Source: Lachnospiraceae bacterium UBA4317 (lineage in GTDB: Bacteria > Bacillota_A > Clostridia > Lachnospirales > Lachnospiraceae). From it: a stretch of 11,492 nucleotides of DNA. The position numbers and the translations under genes were made by a program. The stretch covers positions 1 to 11,492 of the forward strand of contig DGUF01000291.1 of the NCBI GenBank assembly GCA_002394525.1, given 5' to 3'. The notes beneath the pieces are model-generated. The model was not told the origin of the DNA, did no database searches, and worked only from the letters and a program-made list of their open reading frames with translations. Within the stretch, counting starts at the first letter, position 1. The number at the start of each line of letters is the position of its first letter. Below are positions 1-6,651 of the stretch, one piece after another.

Positions 1-51
1 GGCTTTCTCCTCGCGCTGCCGCTCTACGAGCGGCATGGTCGGAAAGAATGA
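1..51 (+). CDS. C-terminal tail of an upstream gene (partial)
   Basis: Reading from base 1, an open frame encodes 16 residues ending LALPLYERHGRKE and stops at TGA 49-51. The end is a short hydrophobic stretch followed by a charged tail, as at the C-terminus of a polytopic membrane protein. The TGA overlaps the ATG at 48-50 of the next gene (ATGA), so the two are probably translationally coupled. Given the SGNH and DHHW-like genes that follow, an MBOAT O-acyltransferase is the natural guess. That is inference from neighbourhood; too little sequence is present to identify the family. Confidence 0.55.
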   Translation, partial: GFLLALPLYERHGRKE

Positions 52-1313
52 GAAAAAGAAATCGCAGAAGAAGACGCAATCGCTTAATTTTATACCTGGT
101 TATAGCCGTGGTCGGCCTTTTCCTGGTCCGCTGGGCCATAGGCCGCCGTTCCCTGCCGACAGAGACTGCGGCCGAGGCCGGCTCGATCCCGGCCGCGGCT
201 GCGGAGAAGACAGCAGGACCTGCCGGGACCAGCCCTGAGATCTCAGAATCTGCCGGGACCGGAGCGGAGACTGCAGCTGACGAGACTGGCGGGCGGACAG
301 CGGCTGCAGCTGCGGAGCTGCCTGCCGGCGGACAGGGCGGACAGGTTCAGACAGTTGTATCCGGATCCGCGGATGCCGGCTCCGGGACAGGGACTTCCGC
401 CGGAAGTAATACGATCGGAAGCACCGGGGAGGGAAACCTTCGCCGGGAGACAGCTGGCCTGACCGGATCCACCTGCGCGACAGCTGCGGCTGCTGTTCCC
501 GCGGCACCAAAGCAGACTGAACTGGAAAAGGGAAAGGAATATCTCGATTCCCTGGACAGGCGGCAGCCGATCGAAGTCGAGTATATGATCGACAAGGCCA
601 GAGTGGATTACGAAAATCAAAAGCAGAAGCTCGCCTATGTGGAGGAGCGGGAGAAATACCGGGACAAACTCGAGGACGGGGATGTCTGGGACAAATTCAA
701 GGACTATGTCTTCCTGGGTGACTCCCGCGTAGTCGGCTACGATGTATTCGGCTTTCTCCCCTCTGAGCGGGTCCTGGCTGAGGCCGGAGATACCATCCTG
801 CGGATCTCCGAGCATATGGATACCCTCAAGGAGATGGATCCCGACTATATTTTTATCAGCTATGGCATCAACGATATAGGGGTCGGGCTCTGGCCGACCG
901 CGGAGGAGTACGCAGAGGACTTCGGTAAGAGGCTCGAAGAGCTCAGGAAGGAGCTGCCGGAAGCCCGGATCTTTGTCAACTCGATCATACCCGCGACCGA
1001 CGAAGCAGTCGCCGGCGTATCCATCTGGGGAAAGATCCCCGAATACAGCGAGGCAGTCCGCAAGGTCTGTCAGGAAAAGGAGATTCCCTTTATCGACAAC
1101 GACAGCCTGATCAAGGACCACCATGATCTCTACGCCGGGGACGGAGTGCATCTTCAGTCTGATTTTTATCCCTATTGGGCGGAGGAACAGATCCTGGCCG
1201 TCTTCGACCTGGACCACGGGCGGACCGCGGACGGAACCCCTCTGGAAGAGGTTTGGACGGCCGATGACGGGAAAGCAGAGACGGGACAGACCGGACGGAC
1301 CGGACAGGAGTAA
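48..1313 (+). CDS. Membrane-anchored SGNH/GDSL-family hydrolase (probable envelope O-acetylation partner)
   Basis: 421 aa. A very basic N-terminus (RKRNRRRRRNR) precedes one hydrophobic segment at about residues 13-31, which fits an N-in signal anchor with the rest outside the membrane. Residues 36-155 are a low-complexity Ala/Gly/Thr/Glu linker, and about 156-215 is a charged, helical, possibly coiled-coil stretch. The catalytic domain starts near 218. Block I is FLGDSR with Ser226 as the expected nucleophile, the GxND block is YGINDIG (Asn275), and the last block is DGVH (Asp365, His368), so the triad looks intact. SGNH enzymes of this kind hydrolyse or transfer acyl esters, often acetyl groups on polysaccharide; the substrate here cannot be read from sequence. 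The start is fixed by the ATGA overlap with the preceding stop. The tail (ETGQTGRTGQE) is a short repetitive stretch. The next gene starts 11 nt downstream, so they form an operon. Confidence 0.85.
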   Translation: MRKRNRRRRRNRLILYLVIAVVGLFLVRWAIGRRSLPTETAAEAGSIPAAAAEKTAGPAGTSPEISESAGTGAETAADETGGRTAAAAAELPAGGQGGQVQTVVSGSADAGSGTGTSAGSNTIGSTGEGNLRRETAGLTGSTCATAAAAVPAAPKQTELEKGKEYLDSLDRRQPIEVEYMIDKARVDYENQKQKLAYVEEREKYRDKLEDGDVWDKFKDYVFLGDSRVVGYDVFGFLPSERVLAEAGDTILRISEHMDTLKEMDPDYIFISYGINDIGVGLWPTAEEYAEDFGKRLEELRKELPEARIFVNSIIPATDEAVAGVSIWGKIPEYSEAVRKVCQEKEIPFIDNDSLIKDHHDLYAGDGVHLQSDFYPYWAEEQILAVFDLDHGRTADGTPLEEVWTADDGKAETGQTGRTGQE

Positions 1314-1324
1314 AAGGATTCGAT

Positions 1325-2380
1325 ATGGCGTTTGATCCTGATTTTGAAGAATTGCAAAGAGACGAGCCCGGACGGCAGGAAACTGGCGGAGCCCAGGACA
1401 GACCCCGGCGGCGGGGAGCCGGCCGGGCCCTGCCGGTCTTCCTCTGCCTGCTCCTGACCGCGGCGGGTTTTTTCCTGATGTTTTACGATGGAAAAAGGAA
1501 TGTCCGCCACGGTGTATGCAGGTGCGGGGACGGCAGGATGATGGAAATCCCCTGTGAGCCCGACATGGACAAGATCGACCAGACCGCAGACGGGATCGGG
1601 CAGCTCGCCCAGGCCCATCCGGAGATCGCCCAGTATATGATGCTGATCCCCTCCGCAGCCTGTGTCCAGCCGGACTACCTGCCGGCGGGCCTGCAGATCC
1701 GGGACCAGAAGGCGGACCTGTCCATGGTCAGGTCAAAGATGCCGCAGGCGCTTTCCTGGATCGACCTCTACGAACTTTTTTCGGTCCATGCGGGAGAAAA
1801 ACTCTACTATGCCACGGACATCTATCTGACAGGCTGGGGAAGCAGGTATGCCTCGGGCCTGGCTCTTGAAAAAATGGGGGCCCGGGCGCCGGAGGGAAAG
1901 GACACCTGCTATCTTTTGTCCGACAGCTATGAAGGAAAACTGGCGGCGGACCGGGACCTGGTCCAGCGCCTGACCGGAAACAAAAAGGAGCGCCTGGAGA
2001 TCTATATACCGGAGGAGGAGGCCGCCTATTACCGGGTGGACGGATTGACCGGCAGGCTCTCGGGATCTCTCTATGATTCGCGGGCCCTCCGCGGAACACA
2101 GCAGTATGACGTGTTTTTCGGCGGCAACAGACCTCTGACCGAGATCTGCACGACCGCCGTGAACGGACAGACCCTGCTCATTATCGGAGACAGGGAGGCA
2201 GACTCGGTCGTCCCGGGCTTTGTCTCATCTTTTGAAAAGATCATCCTGGTCCATCCGGACAAGAGCCCTGCGACGATAGAGAAGCTGATCGGGGAATACC
2301 AGCCGACCGGCATCCTCTATCTCTACGGCGCCAATTCCTTTATGAGGGACCGGGCCCTGCTCCACGCGCTGGGAAAATAG
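1325..2380 (+). CDS. Membrane-anchored DHHW/AlgX-like protein with degenerate catalytic motifs
   Basis: 351 aa. An Arg-rich N-terminus (about 1-34) is followed by one transmembrane segment at about 36-54, and the rest is predicted extracytoplasmic. Residues 161-183 (YYATDIYLTGWGSRYASG) align by eye with the DHHW-family signature, usually of the form YxxTDHHWT..GA. Residues 284-310 (LLIIGDREADSVVPGF...ILV) align with the second signature, usually IGDSxxxSxxPFL. The DHH histidines are replaced (Asp165 kept, then Ile-Tyr-Leu), and the GDS serine is Arg290. If the alignment is right, the protein is a non-catalytic or divergent member, perhaps a scaffold for the SGNH enzyme before it. An AAAAGGA site at 1312-1318 lies 6 nt before ATG, overlapping the previous stop region. 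Family assignment is moderate; loss of motif residues is directly visible. Confidence 0.6.
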   Translation: MAFDPDFEELQRDEPGRQETGGAQDRPRRRGAGRALPVFLCLLLTAAGFFLMFYDGKRNVRHGVCRCGDGRMMEIPCEPDMDKIDQTADGIGQLAQAHPEIAQYMMLIPSAACVQPDYLPAGLQIRDQKADLSMVRSKMPQALSWIDLYELFSVHAGEKLYYATDIYLTGWGSRYASGLALEKMGARAPEGKDTCYLLSDSYEGKLAADRDLVQRLTGNKKERLEIYIPEEEAAYYRVDGLTGRLSGSLYDSRALRGTQQYDVFFGGNRPLTEICTTAVNGQTLLIIGDREADSVVPGFVSSFEKIILVHPDKSPATIEKLIGEYQPTGILYLYGANSFMRDRALLHALGK

Positions 2381-2424
2381 CTTTCCCGGGCTTCCCGGCC
2401 CGGACCTGGGGCGCGGGTACGCCG

Positions 2425-2504
2425 GACAGGCCGGAGCACGGAGGACGCTGATCTGCCTGACAGGCCGGAGAAGGGGCTGCTTTTCTGCCTGACAGGCCGG
2501 AGAA
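2425..2504. repeat. Three copies of a 12-bp GC-rich repeat, GACAGGCCGGAG
   Basis: GACAGGCCGGAG occurs at 2425-2436, 2459-2470 and 2491-2502, with start-to-start periods of 34 and 32 nt. The last two share a longer 20-bp unit, CTGCCTGACAGGCCGGAGAA (2453-2472 and 2485-2504). Inside it GCCTG-A-CAGGC is an inverted repeat. The copies lie between the DHHW-like gene and the alarmone synthetase gene (gap 2381-2576). They may be a small REP-like intergenic repeat or part of the 3' end of the upstream transcript. No T-tract follows, so they do not look like an ordinary terminator. Confidence 0.6.
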
Positions 2505-2576
2505 CGGGGGCCGGACCTGCACACAGACCGACGTCATACAATGGGAAATTATGTAATCATGTAACGGGAGGAAATA

Positions 2577-3506
2577 ATGGACGAACAGACTCTGAACAAA
2601 GAAGATACGCATCCGCAGGCTCAGGACGATGCCCGGATGCAGGAGCCTGTAGATAAGATGAACAGGGCGGCTGAAGAGAAGAGCGTCGCAAAGAGCACTG
2701 TCTTCGACAAGGGGCCCTACGAAGTCCGGACCCCTGTGCAGACTGTGCGCAGTGAAACAGAGGGAGATCCGGATGCCAACTTCTATCAGGGAACGGGCCA
2801 TGTCAGGATCCGCACTCTGGAAATGAAGGAGATCTCGCAGGAGGACATCGACCGGGTCCTGGAACTGACCGGCCAGCTGGAAGCCTTTGACATTCTGATG
2901 ATGTATTACGACTGCGCCCTGGCCCAGGTCAGGACAAAGCTGGAGATCCTCAACAGGGAAATGGCCCTCAAAAAGAAGCGCAATCCATTTGAATCGATCA
3001 AGTGCAGGCTCAAGAAACCGGTCAGCATTTATGAGAAGCTCAAGCTCCGCAGGATCCCCTTCTCGGTCGAAAACATCGAGACCCATCTGACGGATGTGGC
3101 GGGACTGCGCGTGATCTGCTCCTTCATCGATGATATCTACAATATCCGGGACAGCCTGGCTGCCCAGGACGACGTAAAGATCATCCAGGAAAAGGACTAT
3201 ATCGCCCATCCCAAGGCCAACGGCTACAGGAGCCTCCACCTGATCCTGGAAATCCCCATCTTCCTCATGCAGGAAAAAAAGTTCATGAGAGTGGAGCTGC
3301 AGTTCCGCACGATCGCCATGGACTTCTGGGCCAGCGTGGAACATAAGATGAAATACAAAAAAGAGATCAAGAACGAGAAATCGATTGTCGAGGAGCTGCG
3401 CTACAGCGCGGACCTGATCAACCAGCTGGACCGCAGGATGCTCCAGATCAGGGACCGGATCGAGCTCAGCGAGGAGTCCAACCTGGAACGTTCGGAATGG
3501 AAATAA
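2577..3506 (+). CDS. Small alarmone synthetase (RelA/SpoT synthetase domain, no hydrolase domain)
   Basis: 309 aa. It has a RelA/SpoT-type (p)ppGpp synthetase domain: RLKKPVSIYEKLKLRR (144-159, nucleotide-binding basic segment), DVAGLRVIC (173-181), DYIAHPKANGYRSLHL (207-222), VELQFRT (239-245, with the expected catalytic Glu240) and MDFWASVEHKMKYK (248-261). These proteins transfer pyrophosphate from ATP to GDP or GTP and act in the cytoplasm during stress and nutrient signalling. There is no HD hydrolase domain and no C-terminal TGS/ACT region, so it belongs with the RelQ/RelP-type synthetases rather than long RelA/SpoT. The first about 90 residues form a charged extension without a recognised domain, making it longer than the usual 210-260 aa. 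A GGGAGG site at 2566-2571, 5 nt from ATG, supports the start. It appears monocistronic and converges on the terminator at 3538-3571. Confidence 0.88.
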   Translation: MDEQTLNKEDTHPQAQDDARMQEPVDKMNRAAEEKSVAKSTVFDKGPYEVRTPVQTVRSETEGDPDANFYQGTGHVRIRTLEMKEISQEDIDRVLELTGQLEAFDILMMYYDCALAQVRTKLEILNREMALKKKRNPFESIKCRLKKPVSIYEKLKLRRIPFSVENIETHLTDVAGLRVICSFIDDIYNIRDSLAAQDDVKIIQEKDYIAHPKANGYRSLHLILEIPIFLMQEKKFMRVELQFRTIAMDFWASVEHKMKYKKEIKNEKSIVEELRYSADLINQLDRRMLQIRDRIELSEESNLERSEWK

Positions 3507-3537
3507 CCGGCGCCAGGCGAAAAACTCCATACAATAC

Positions 3538-3571
3538 AAAAAACCCCGGCTTCGAGCCGGGGTTTTTATTA
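3538..3571. terminator. Bidirectional intrinsic terminator between convergent genes
   Basis: AAACCCCGGCT (3541-3551), a TCG loop and AGCCGGGGTTT (3555-3565) form a perfect 11-bp stem. It extends into flanking A and T runs, so each strand has a hairpin followed by a U-tract. It lies 31 nt after the alarmone synthetase stop and 30 nt beyond the methyltransferase stop, serving both. Confidence 0.93.
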
Positions 3572-3601
3572 TAAAATGAAATCACGGGGGGCAGACTGGA
3601 A

Positions 3602-4486
3602 TCAGCTCCCGGAGCTTTCCTCCGCGACCCAGCGCCCGGCGGCCCCGCAGGGCAGGACCAGGCCGTTGCCGGAGACGGGAAGTCCGACCTCCCCGGCATC
3701 CACGCTGCCCTTGTGGACGGGGTCGAGTACAGTGTGCAGCATGTAGCTGAGCACGGCTGGCTGCAGCCCTGTCGTATAGGAATTGATCAGGAAGAAGAGG
3801 GGATTTTCGGAGAGCAGCAGGGAACACCTCTGCAGGAAGGGGAAGATGCTGTCCTCGATCTTCCAGATCTCACCCTTGGGGCCCCTGCCGTAGGAGGGCG
3901 GGTCCATGATGATGGCGTCATAGTGATTGCCCCGCCGGATCTCCCGCTCCACGAACTTGCCGCAGTCGTCGACCAGCCAACGGATCGGGGCATCGGCCAG
4001 ACCGGAGAGCTGGGCATTTTCCCTCGCCCATCCGACCATGCCCTTGGAGGCGTCCACATGGGTCACCCTGGCGCCCGCGGCAGCGGCTGCGGCTGTGGCC
4101 CCTCCCGTATAGGCAAAGAGGTTGAGGACCCGGACCTCCTGTCCTGCCCCGACCCTGGCGCGGATCAGAGCGGAAAACCAGTCCCAGTTCACGGCCTGCT
4201 CGGGGAAGAGGCCGGTATGCTTGAAGCTGAAGGGCTTGAGCCGGAAGGTCAGATCCCTGTAATGGATGCACCAGTCGTCCGGCAGGTCAAAAAACTCCCA
4301 TTCCCCGCCGCCCTTTTTGCTGCGGTGATAATGGGCATTGGGCTTTTTCCACTCCCGGCCGCGGGGCGTGTCCCAGATGACCTGGGGATCCGGCCGGATC
4401 AGCCGGTACTCTCCCCATCTCTCAAGCTTCTCCCCCCGCGAGGTGTCTATCACTTCATAGTCTTTCCAGGCGTCAGCAACCCACAT
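3602..4486 (-). CDS. RlmI-like class I SAM-dependent methyltransferase
   Basis: 294 aa from the chosen start. The fold is a class I methyltransferase of the RlmI/RlmL-C-terminal type (Methyltrans_SAM). Motif I is NLFAYTGG (about 122-129), the acidic residue binding the SAM ribose is in HVDAS (Asp145), and DPPSYGRG (195-202) is the D-P-P-[YF] catalytic-region motif. Relatives methylate 23S rRNA (RlmI m5C1962; RlmK m7G2069). This protein lacks an N-terminal PUA domain, so an RNA target is plausible but base and position are unknown. Two in-frame ATGs exist, at 4492 and 4486. The AAAGGA site (4500-4495) is only about 3 nt from the first but about 8 nt from the second, and MWVADAWKDYEVID looks like the natural N-terminus, so 4486 is preferred. 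A possible -10 (TATTAT on the minus strand, near 4513-4518) lies just upstream with a poor -35. Confidence 0.82.
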   Translation of the reverse strand: MWVADAWKDYEVIDTSRGEKLERWGEYRLIRPDPQVIWDTPRGREWKKPNAHYHRSKKGGGEWEFFDLPDDWCIHYRDLTFRLKPFSFKHTGLFPEQAVNWDWFSALIRARVGAGQEVRVLNLFAYTGGATAAAAAAGARVTHVDASKGMVGWARENAQLSGLADAPIRWLVDDCGKFVEREIRRGNHYDAIIMDPPSYGRGPKGEIWKIEDSIFPFLQRCSLLLSENPLFFLINSYTTGLQPAVLSYMLHTVLDPVHKGSVDAGEVGLPVSGNGLVLPCGAAGRWVAEESSGS

Positions 4487-4578
4487 TGTCATTTTCCTTT
4501 CTATATATAAATGATATAATACCGGATTCCGGATGAACGAAACAGATCCGGGGCGGCAGCCTTACCCGCCGGTCCTTT

Positions 4579-4638
4579 CAAAACCTGTCCGTTCAATACC
4601 TGCCTTTTCAGGTACTGCCCTTTCAAGGTCTGTTCTCC
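4579..4638. repeat. 15-bp degenerate tandem repeat, four units
   Basis: Four consecutive 15-nt units run 4579-4593 (CAAAACCTGTCCGTT), 4594-4608 (CAATACCTGCCTTTT), 4609-4623 (CAGGTACTGCCCTTT) and 4624-4638 (CAAGGTCTGTTCTCC). A weaker unit may precede them. Read on the minus strand they give pentapeptides of the form LKGQ-x. TACCTG (4597-4602) and CAGGTA (4609-4614) also form a 6-bp hairpin. The repeat sits in the divergent spacer between the methyltransferase and putP, about 100 bp behind the methyltransferase start. Confidence 0.6.
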
Positions 4639-4723
4639 AAGTCTACCTTCTGTGTGCCGAAATGTAAAGTGGTTCGCGCCCTTCGGAAGGCGCACATGGC
4701 AGCCGATTCAGGGCACTTGCGCG

Positions 4724-4820
4724 GACAGTTTGCAGAAATGACTTTATTTAATATAGAAGATATGTTAAAATCGACATGCTATTTCGTTGCAGTGATAAAG
4801 CGTTAAACTGTCATTGCAGC
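4724..4820 (+). promoter_or_regulatory. Inverted repeats around the putP promoter (operator or leader hairpin)
   Basis: GACAGTTT (4724-4731) and AAACTGTC (4805-4812) are perfect inverted copies flanking the candidate promoter. A second structure, GTTGCAGTGA (4786-4795) with TCATTGCAGC (4811-4820), pairs over 10 bp counting two G-U pairs, with a 15-nt loop, just before the ribosome binding site. TTGCAG occurs three times (4730, 4787, 4814), twice followed closely by ATAAA. These could be regulator sites or an mRNA hairpin; the two pairings overlap at 4811-4812 and compete. The rest of the spacer 4487-4723 shows only the tandem repeat and a small GCGCC...GGCGC hairpin (4676-4693). Confidence 0.4.
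4743..4771 (+). promoter_or_regulatory. Candidate extended -10 promoter for putP
   Basis: TAAAAT (4766-4771, 5/6 match to TATAAT) has a TGT extension directly upstream (4763-4765). A weak -35, TTTATT (4743-4748), lies 17 nt away. The surroundings are markedly AT-rich compared with the genes. An alternative pair is TTGCAG (4730-4735), 16 nt, TATAGA (4752-4757). Transcription would start near 4778, giving a 5' leader of about 70 nt. Confidence 0.45.
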
Positions 4821-4845
4821 ATAAATCATAAAGGGAGGAGATACT

Positions 4846-6384
4846 ATGACAACATCACAAATCATCATAATTGCCACGATTGTTGTATATCTGTTCGGTA
4901 TGCTGCTGATCGGCGTCATCTTCAACCGTCAGGGTGCGGCTGATACTTCCGACGGCTTCTATATCGGAGGCAGAGGCCTCGGACCGCTCGTTACAGCCAT
5001 GAGCGCGGAGGCGTCCGACATGAGCAGCTACCTGCTGATGGGTCTGCCCGGCCTGGCCTACCTGGCAGGTATCGCGGAGGTTGGATGGACCGCCATCGGC
5101 CTGGCTGTCGGAACCTACCTGAACTTCCTGTTTGTCGCCAGGATCCTCAGACGCTACTCCGAAAAGCTCGGCGCCTTTACGATCCCGGATTTTTACAGCC
5201 GCAGGTATAACGACCAGGAAAACATCCTTTCCCTGATCGCGGCCCTGATCATCATCATTTTCTTCGTGCCCTATACGGCATCCGGCTTCAAGGCTGTCGG
5301 AACCCTCTTCAACAGCCTGTTCGGAGTCGAGTATCACCTCGCCATGATCATCGGCGCCGTTATCATCGTCGCCTACACGACCATGGGAGGCTTCCTTGCG
5401 GTCTCCACCACGGACCTGGTCCAGAGTATCTTTATGTCCATCGCCCTCGTGATCATCGTCTTCTTCGGCATTGAGAAGGCCGGCGGAATGGATACCGTCG
5501 TGCAGAACGCCAAGGCCCTTCCCGGATATCTGAACCTCTTCCAGGGCTACGATGTCACGACCAATTCCGCATCCACCTACGGCCCGCTGAGCATCTGCTC
5601 CACCCTGGCCTGGGGCCTCGGCTACTTCGGCATGCCCCATATCCTGCTTCGCTTCATGGCGATCAGAGATGAGAGAGAGCTGGTGCTCTCCCGCCGGATC
5701 GCATCGGTCTGGGTCGTCCTTTCCATGGGCATCGCGATTTTCATCGGTATCATCGGCTTCAGTGTTTCCCTGGCCGGAGAGATCCCCATGCTCAACGGCA
5801 GCTCCTCTGAGGCCGAGACCATCATTATCCAGATGGCCAATCTCATGAGCCAGCACAGCGTGATCTTTGCCCTGGCAGCCGGAATCATCCTGGCCGGCAT
5901 CCTGGCAGCAACCATGTCCACGGCTGACTCCCAGCTGCTCGCCGCCGCCTCTTCCGTTTCCGAAGACCTTATGCAGAGCTTTGGCCGCATCAAACTCTCC
6001 CAGCAGAGCAAGATGATCGCAGCCCGTGCGACCGTTATCGGGATCGCCCTGGTCGCCATCGTCCTGGCGTGGAACCCCAACAGCTCCGTGTTCCGTGTCG
6101 TCTCCTTTGCCTGGGCCGGCTTCGGCGCCACCTTCGGACCGACCATGCTGCTCGCCCTCTTCTGGCGCAGATCCAACAAACAGGGCGCTATCGCGGGCCT
6201 GGTCGCCGGCGGCGTTATGATCTTTGTCTGGAAGTTCGGCATCGCCCGCCTCGGCGGAGTTTTCGCCATCTATGAACTTCTTCCCGCCTTCCTGATCGCC
6301 CTCGCTGCCGATGTGATCGTCAGCCTGAGCACCAAGGCTCCCTCACCCGTGATCGTCAAGCACTACGACGAAGTTCACCGCTGA
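4846..6384 (+). CDS. putP: Sodium/proline symporter (SSF family)
   Basis: 512 aa, strongly hydrophobic, with about 13 membrane segments and no cleaved signal, as expected for the sodium:solute symporter family. The PutP-like signature MSAEASDMSSYLLMGLPGLAYLAG (residues 52-75) contains Asp58 and Ser60, which line up with the sodium-site residues Asp55 and Ser57 of E. coli PutP. ATMSTADSQLL (355-365) carries Ser358 and Thr359, equivalent to Ser340/Thr341. GYFGMPHILLRFMAI (259-273) and FAWAGFGATFGPTMLLALFWRR (421-442) are also typical. The length is close to E. coli PutP (502 aa). It should import proline with sodium; exact substrate preference is inferred from family. The start has a GGGAGG site (4833-4838) 7 nt upstream. 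It appears to be transcribed alone. Codon choice is similar to the ribosomal genes. Confidence 0.9.
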   Translation: MTTSQIIIIATIVVYLFGMLLIGVIFNRQGAADTSDGFYIGGRGLGPLVTAMSAEASDMSSYLLMGLPGLAYLAGIAEVGWTAIGLAVGTYLNFLFVARILRRYSEKLGAFTIPDFYSRRYNDQENILSLIAALIIIIFFVPYTASGFKAVGTLFNSLFGVEYHLAMIIGAVIIVAYTTMGGFLAVSTTDLVQSIFMSIALVIIVFFGIEKAGGMDTVVQNAKALPGYLNLFQGYDVTTNSASTYGPLSICSTLAWGLGYFGMPHILLRFMAIRDERELVLSRRIASVWVVLSMGIAIFIGIIGFSVSLAGEIPMLNGSSSEAETIIIQMANLMSQHSVIFALAAGIILAGILAATMSTADSQLLAAASSVSEDLMQSFGRIKLSQQSKMIAARATVIGIALVAIVLAWNPNSSVFRVVSFAWAGFGATFGPTMLLALFWRRSNKQGAIAGLVAGGVMIFVWKFGIARLGGVFAIYELLPAFLIALAADVIVSLSTKAPSPVIVKHYDEVHR

Positions 6385-6402
6385 GAATGTTTTGAGGCGG
6401 AG

Positions 6403-6556
6403 GGACGAGCCGGGCCAGCGCACATCCTTTGGCCATTGCTCCTCTTCGCACAGATGCACCAGGATGTGAATCGCTTGCCGGGAGGGCAATGTCCCATCAA
6501 GTGCATCTAAGTGCTCATCGCAAGCATGGCCGCCAGGATGTGCGCATGCCCGGCTC
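6403..6556 (+). ncRNA. Structured element E1: long interrupted hairpin (candidate RNA or cruciform repeat)
   Basis: The arms 6407-6428 and 6535-6556 are 22 nt each and pair at 20 of 22 positions (GAGCCGGGC.. with ..GCCCGGCTC, then GCGCACATCCT with AGGATGTGCGC). Pairing continues inward: GGCCAT (6431-6436) with ATGGCC (6526-6531), GCAC (6448-6451) with GTGC (6511-6514), AGATGCAC (6452-6459) with GTGCATCT (6501-6508), and TTGCC with GGCAA at the tip (6475-6489). AGGATGTG occurs also at 6461-6468, so CACATCCT (6421-6428) has a second possible partner. Four blocks match element E2 in inverted orientation. It starts 18 nt after putP, so it could also be part of that transcript. No family is recognised. 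Confidence 0.55.
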
Positions 6557-6564
6557 TGATTGCG

Positions 6565-6631
6565 CCTCCCCCTGCAATGGGGGGAGGTTAGAGGCCGGCC
6601 CTTCGGGCCGGAATTTAGCTTCCTTTATTTG
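6565..6631 (+). terminator. Two adjacent GC-rich hairpins with weak T-rich tail
   Basis: CCTCCCCC (6565-6572) pairs with GGGGGAGG (6580-6587). CCGGCCC (6595-6601), a TTC loop and GGGCCGG (6605-6611) form a 7-bp stem, followed on the plus strand by AATTTAGCTTCCTTTATTT. This may end the putP/E1 transcript. The T-rich stretch is interrupted, so the terminator call is tentative. It separates E1 from E2. Confidence 0.4.
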
Positions 6632-6651
6632 CCGGGGGAGCGGGAGTCAGG

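Noticed and set aside
2340..3539. 399-aa minus-strand open frame
   Set aside because: Antisense to the alarmone synthetase, whose sense motifs are unmistakable, and it crosses the terminator region.
3713..4510. 265-aa plus-strand open frame
   Set aside because: Antisense to the methyltransferase, whose motif I and DPPSY are on the minus strand.
4501..4695. 64-aa minus-strand frame upstream of the methyltransferase
   Set aside because: Starts only with GTG, lacks a ribosome binding site, and is mostly the 15-bp tandem repeat. Kept as a finding but not called as a gene.
4855..5856. 333-aa minus-strand open frame
   Set aside because: Shadow of putP, with His/Asp/Gly-rich composition typical of antisense to a membrane-protein gene.
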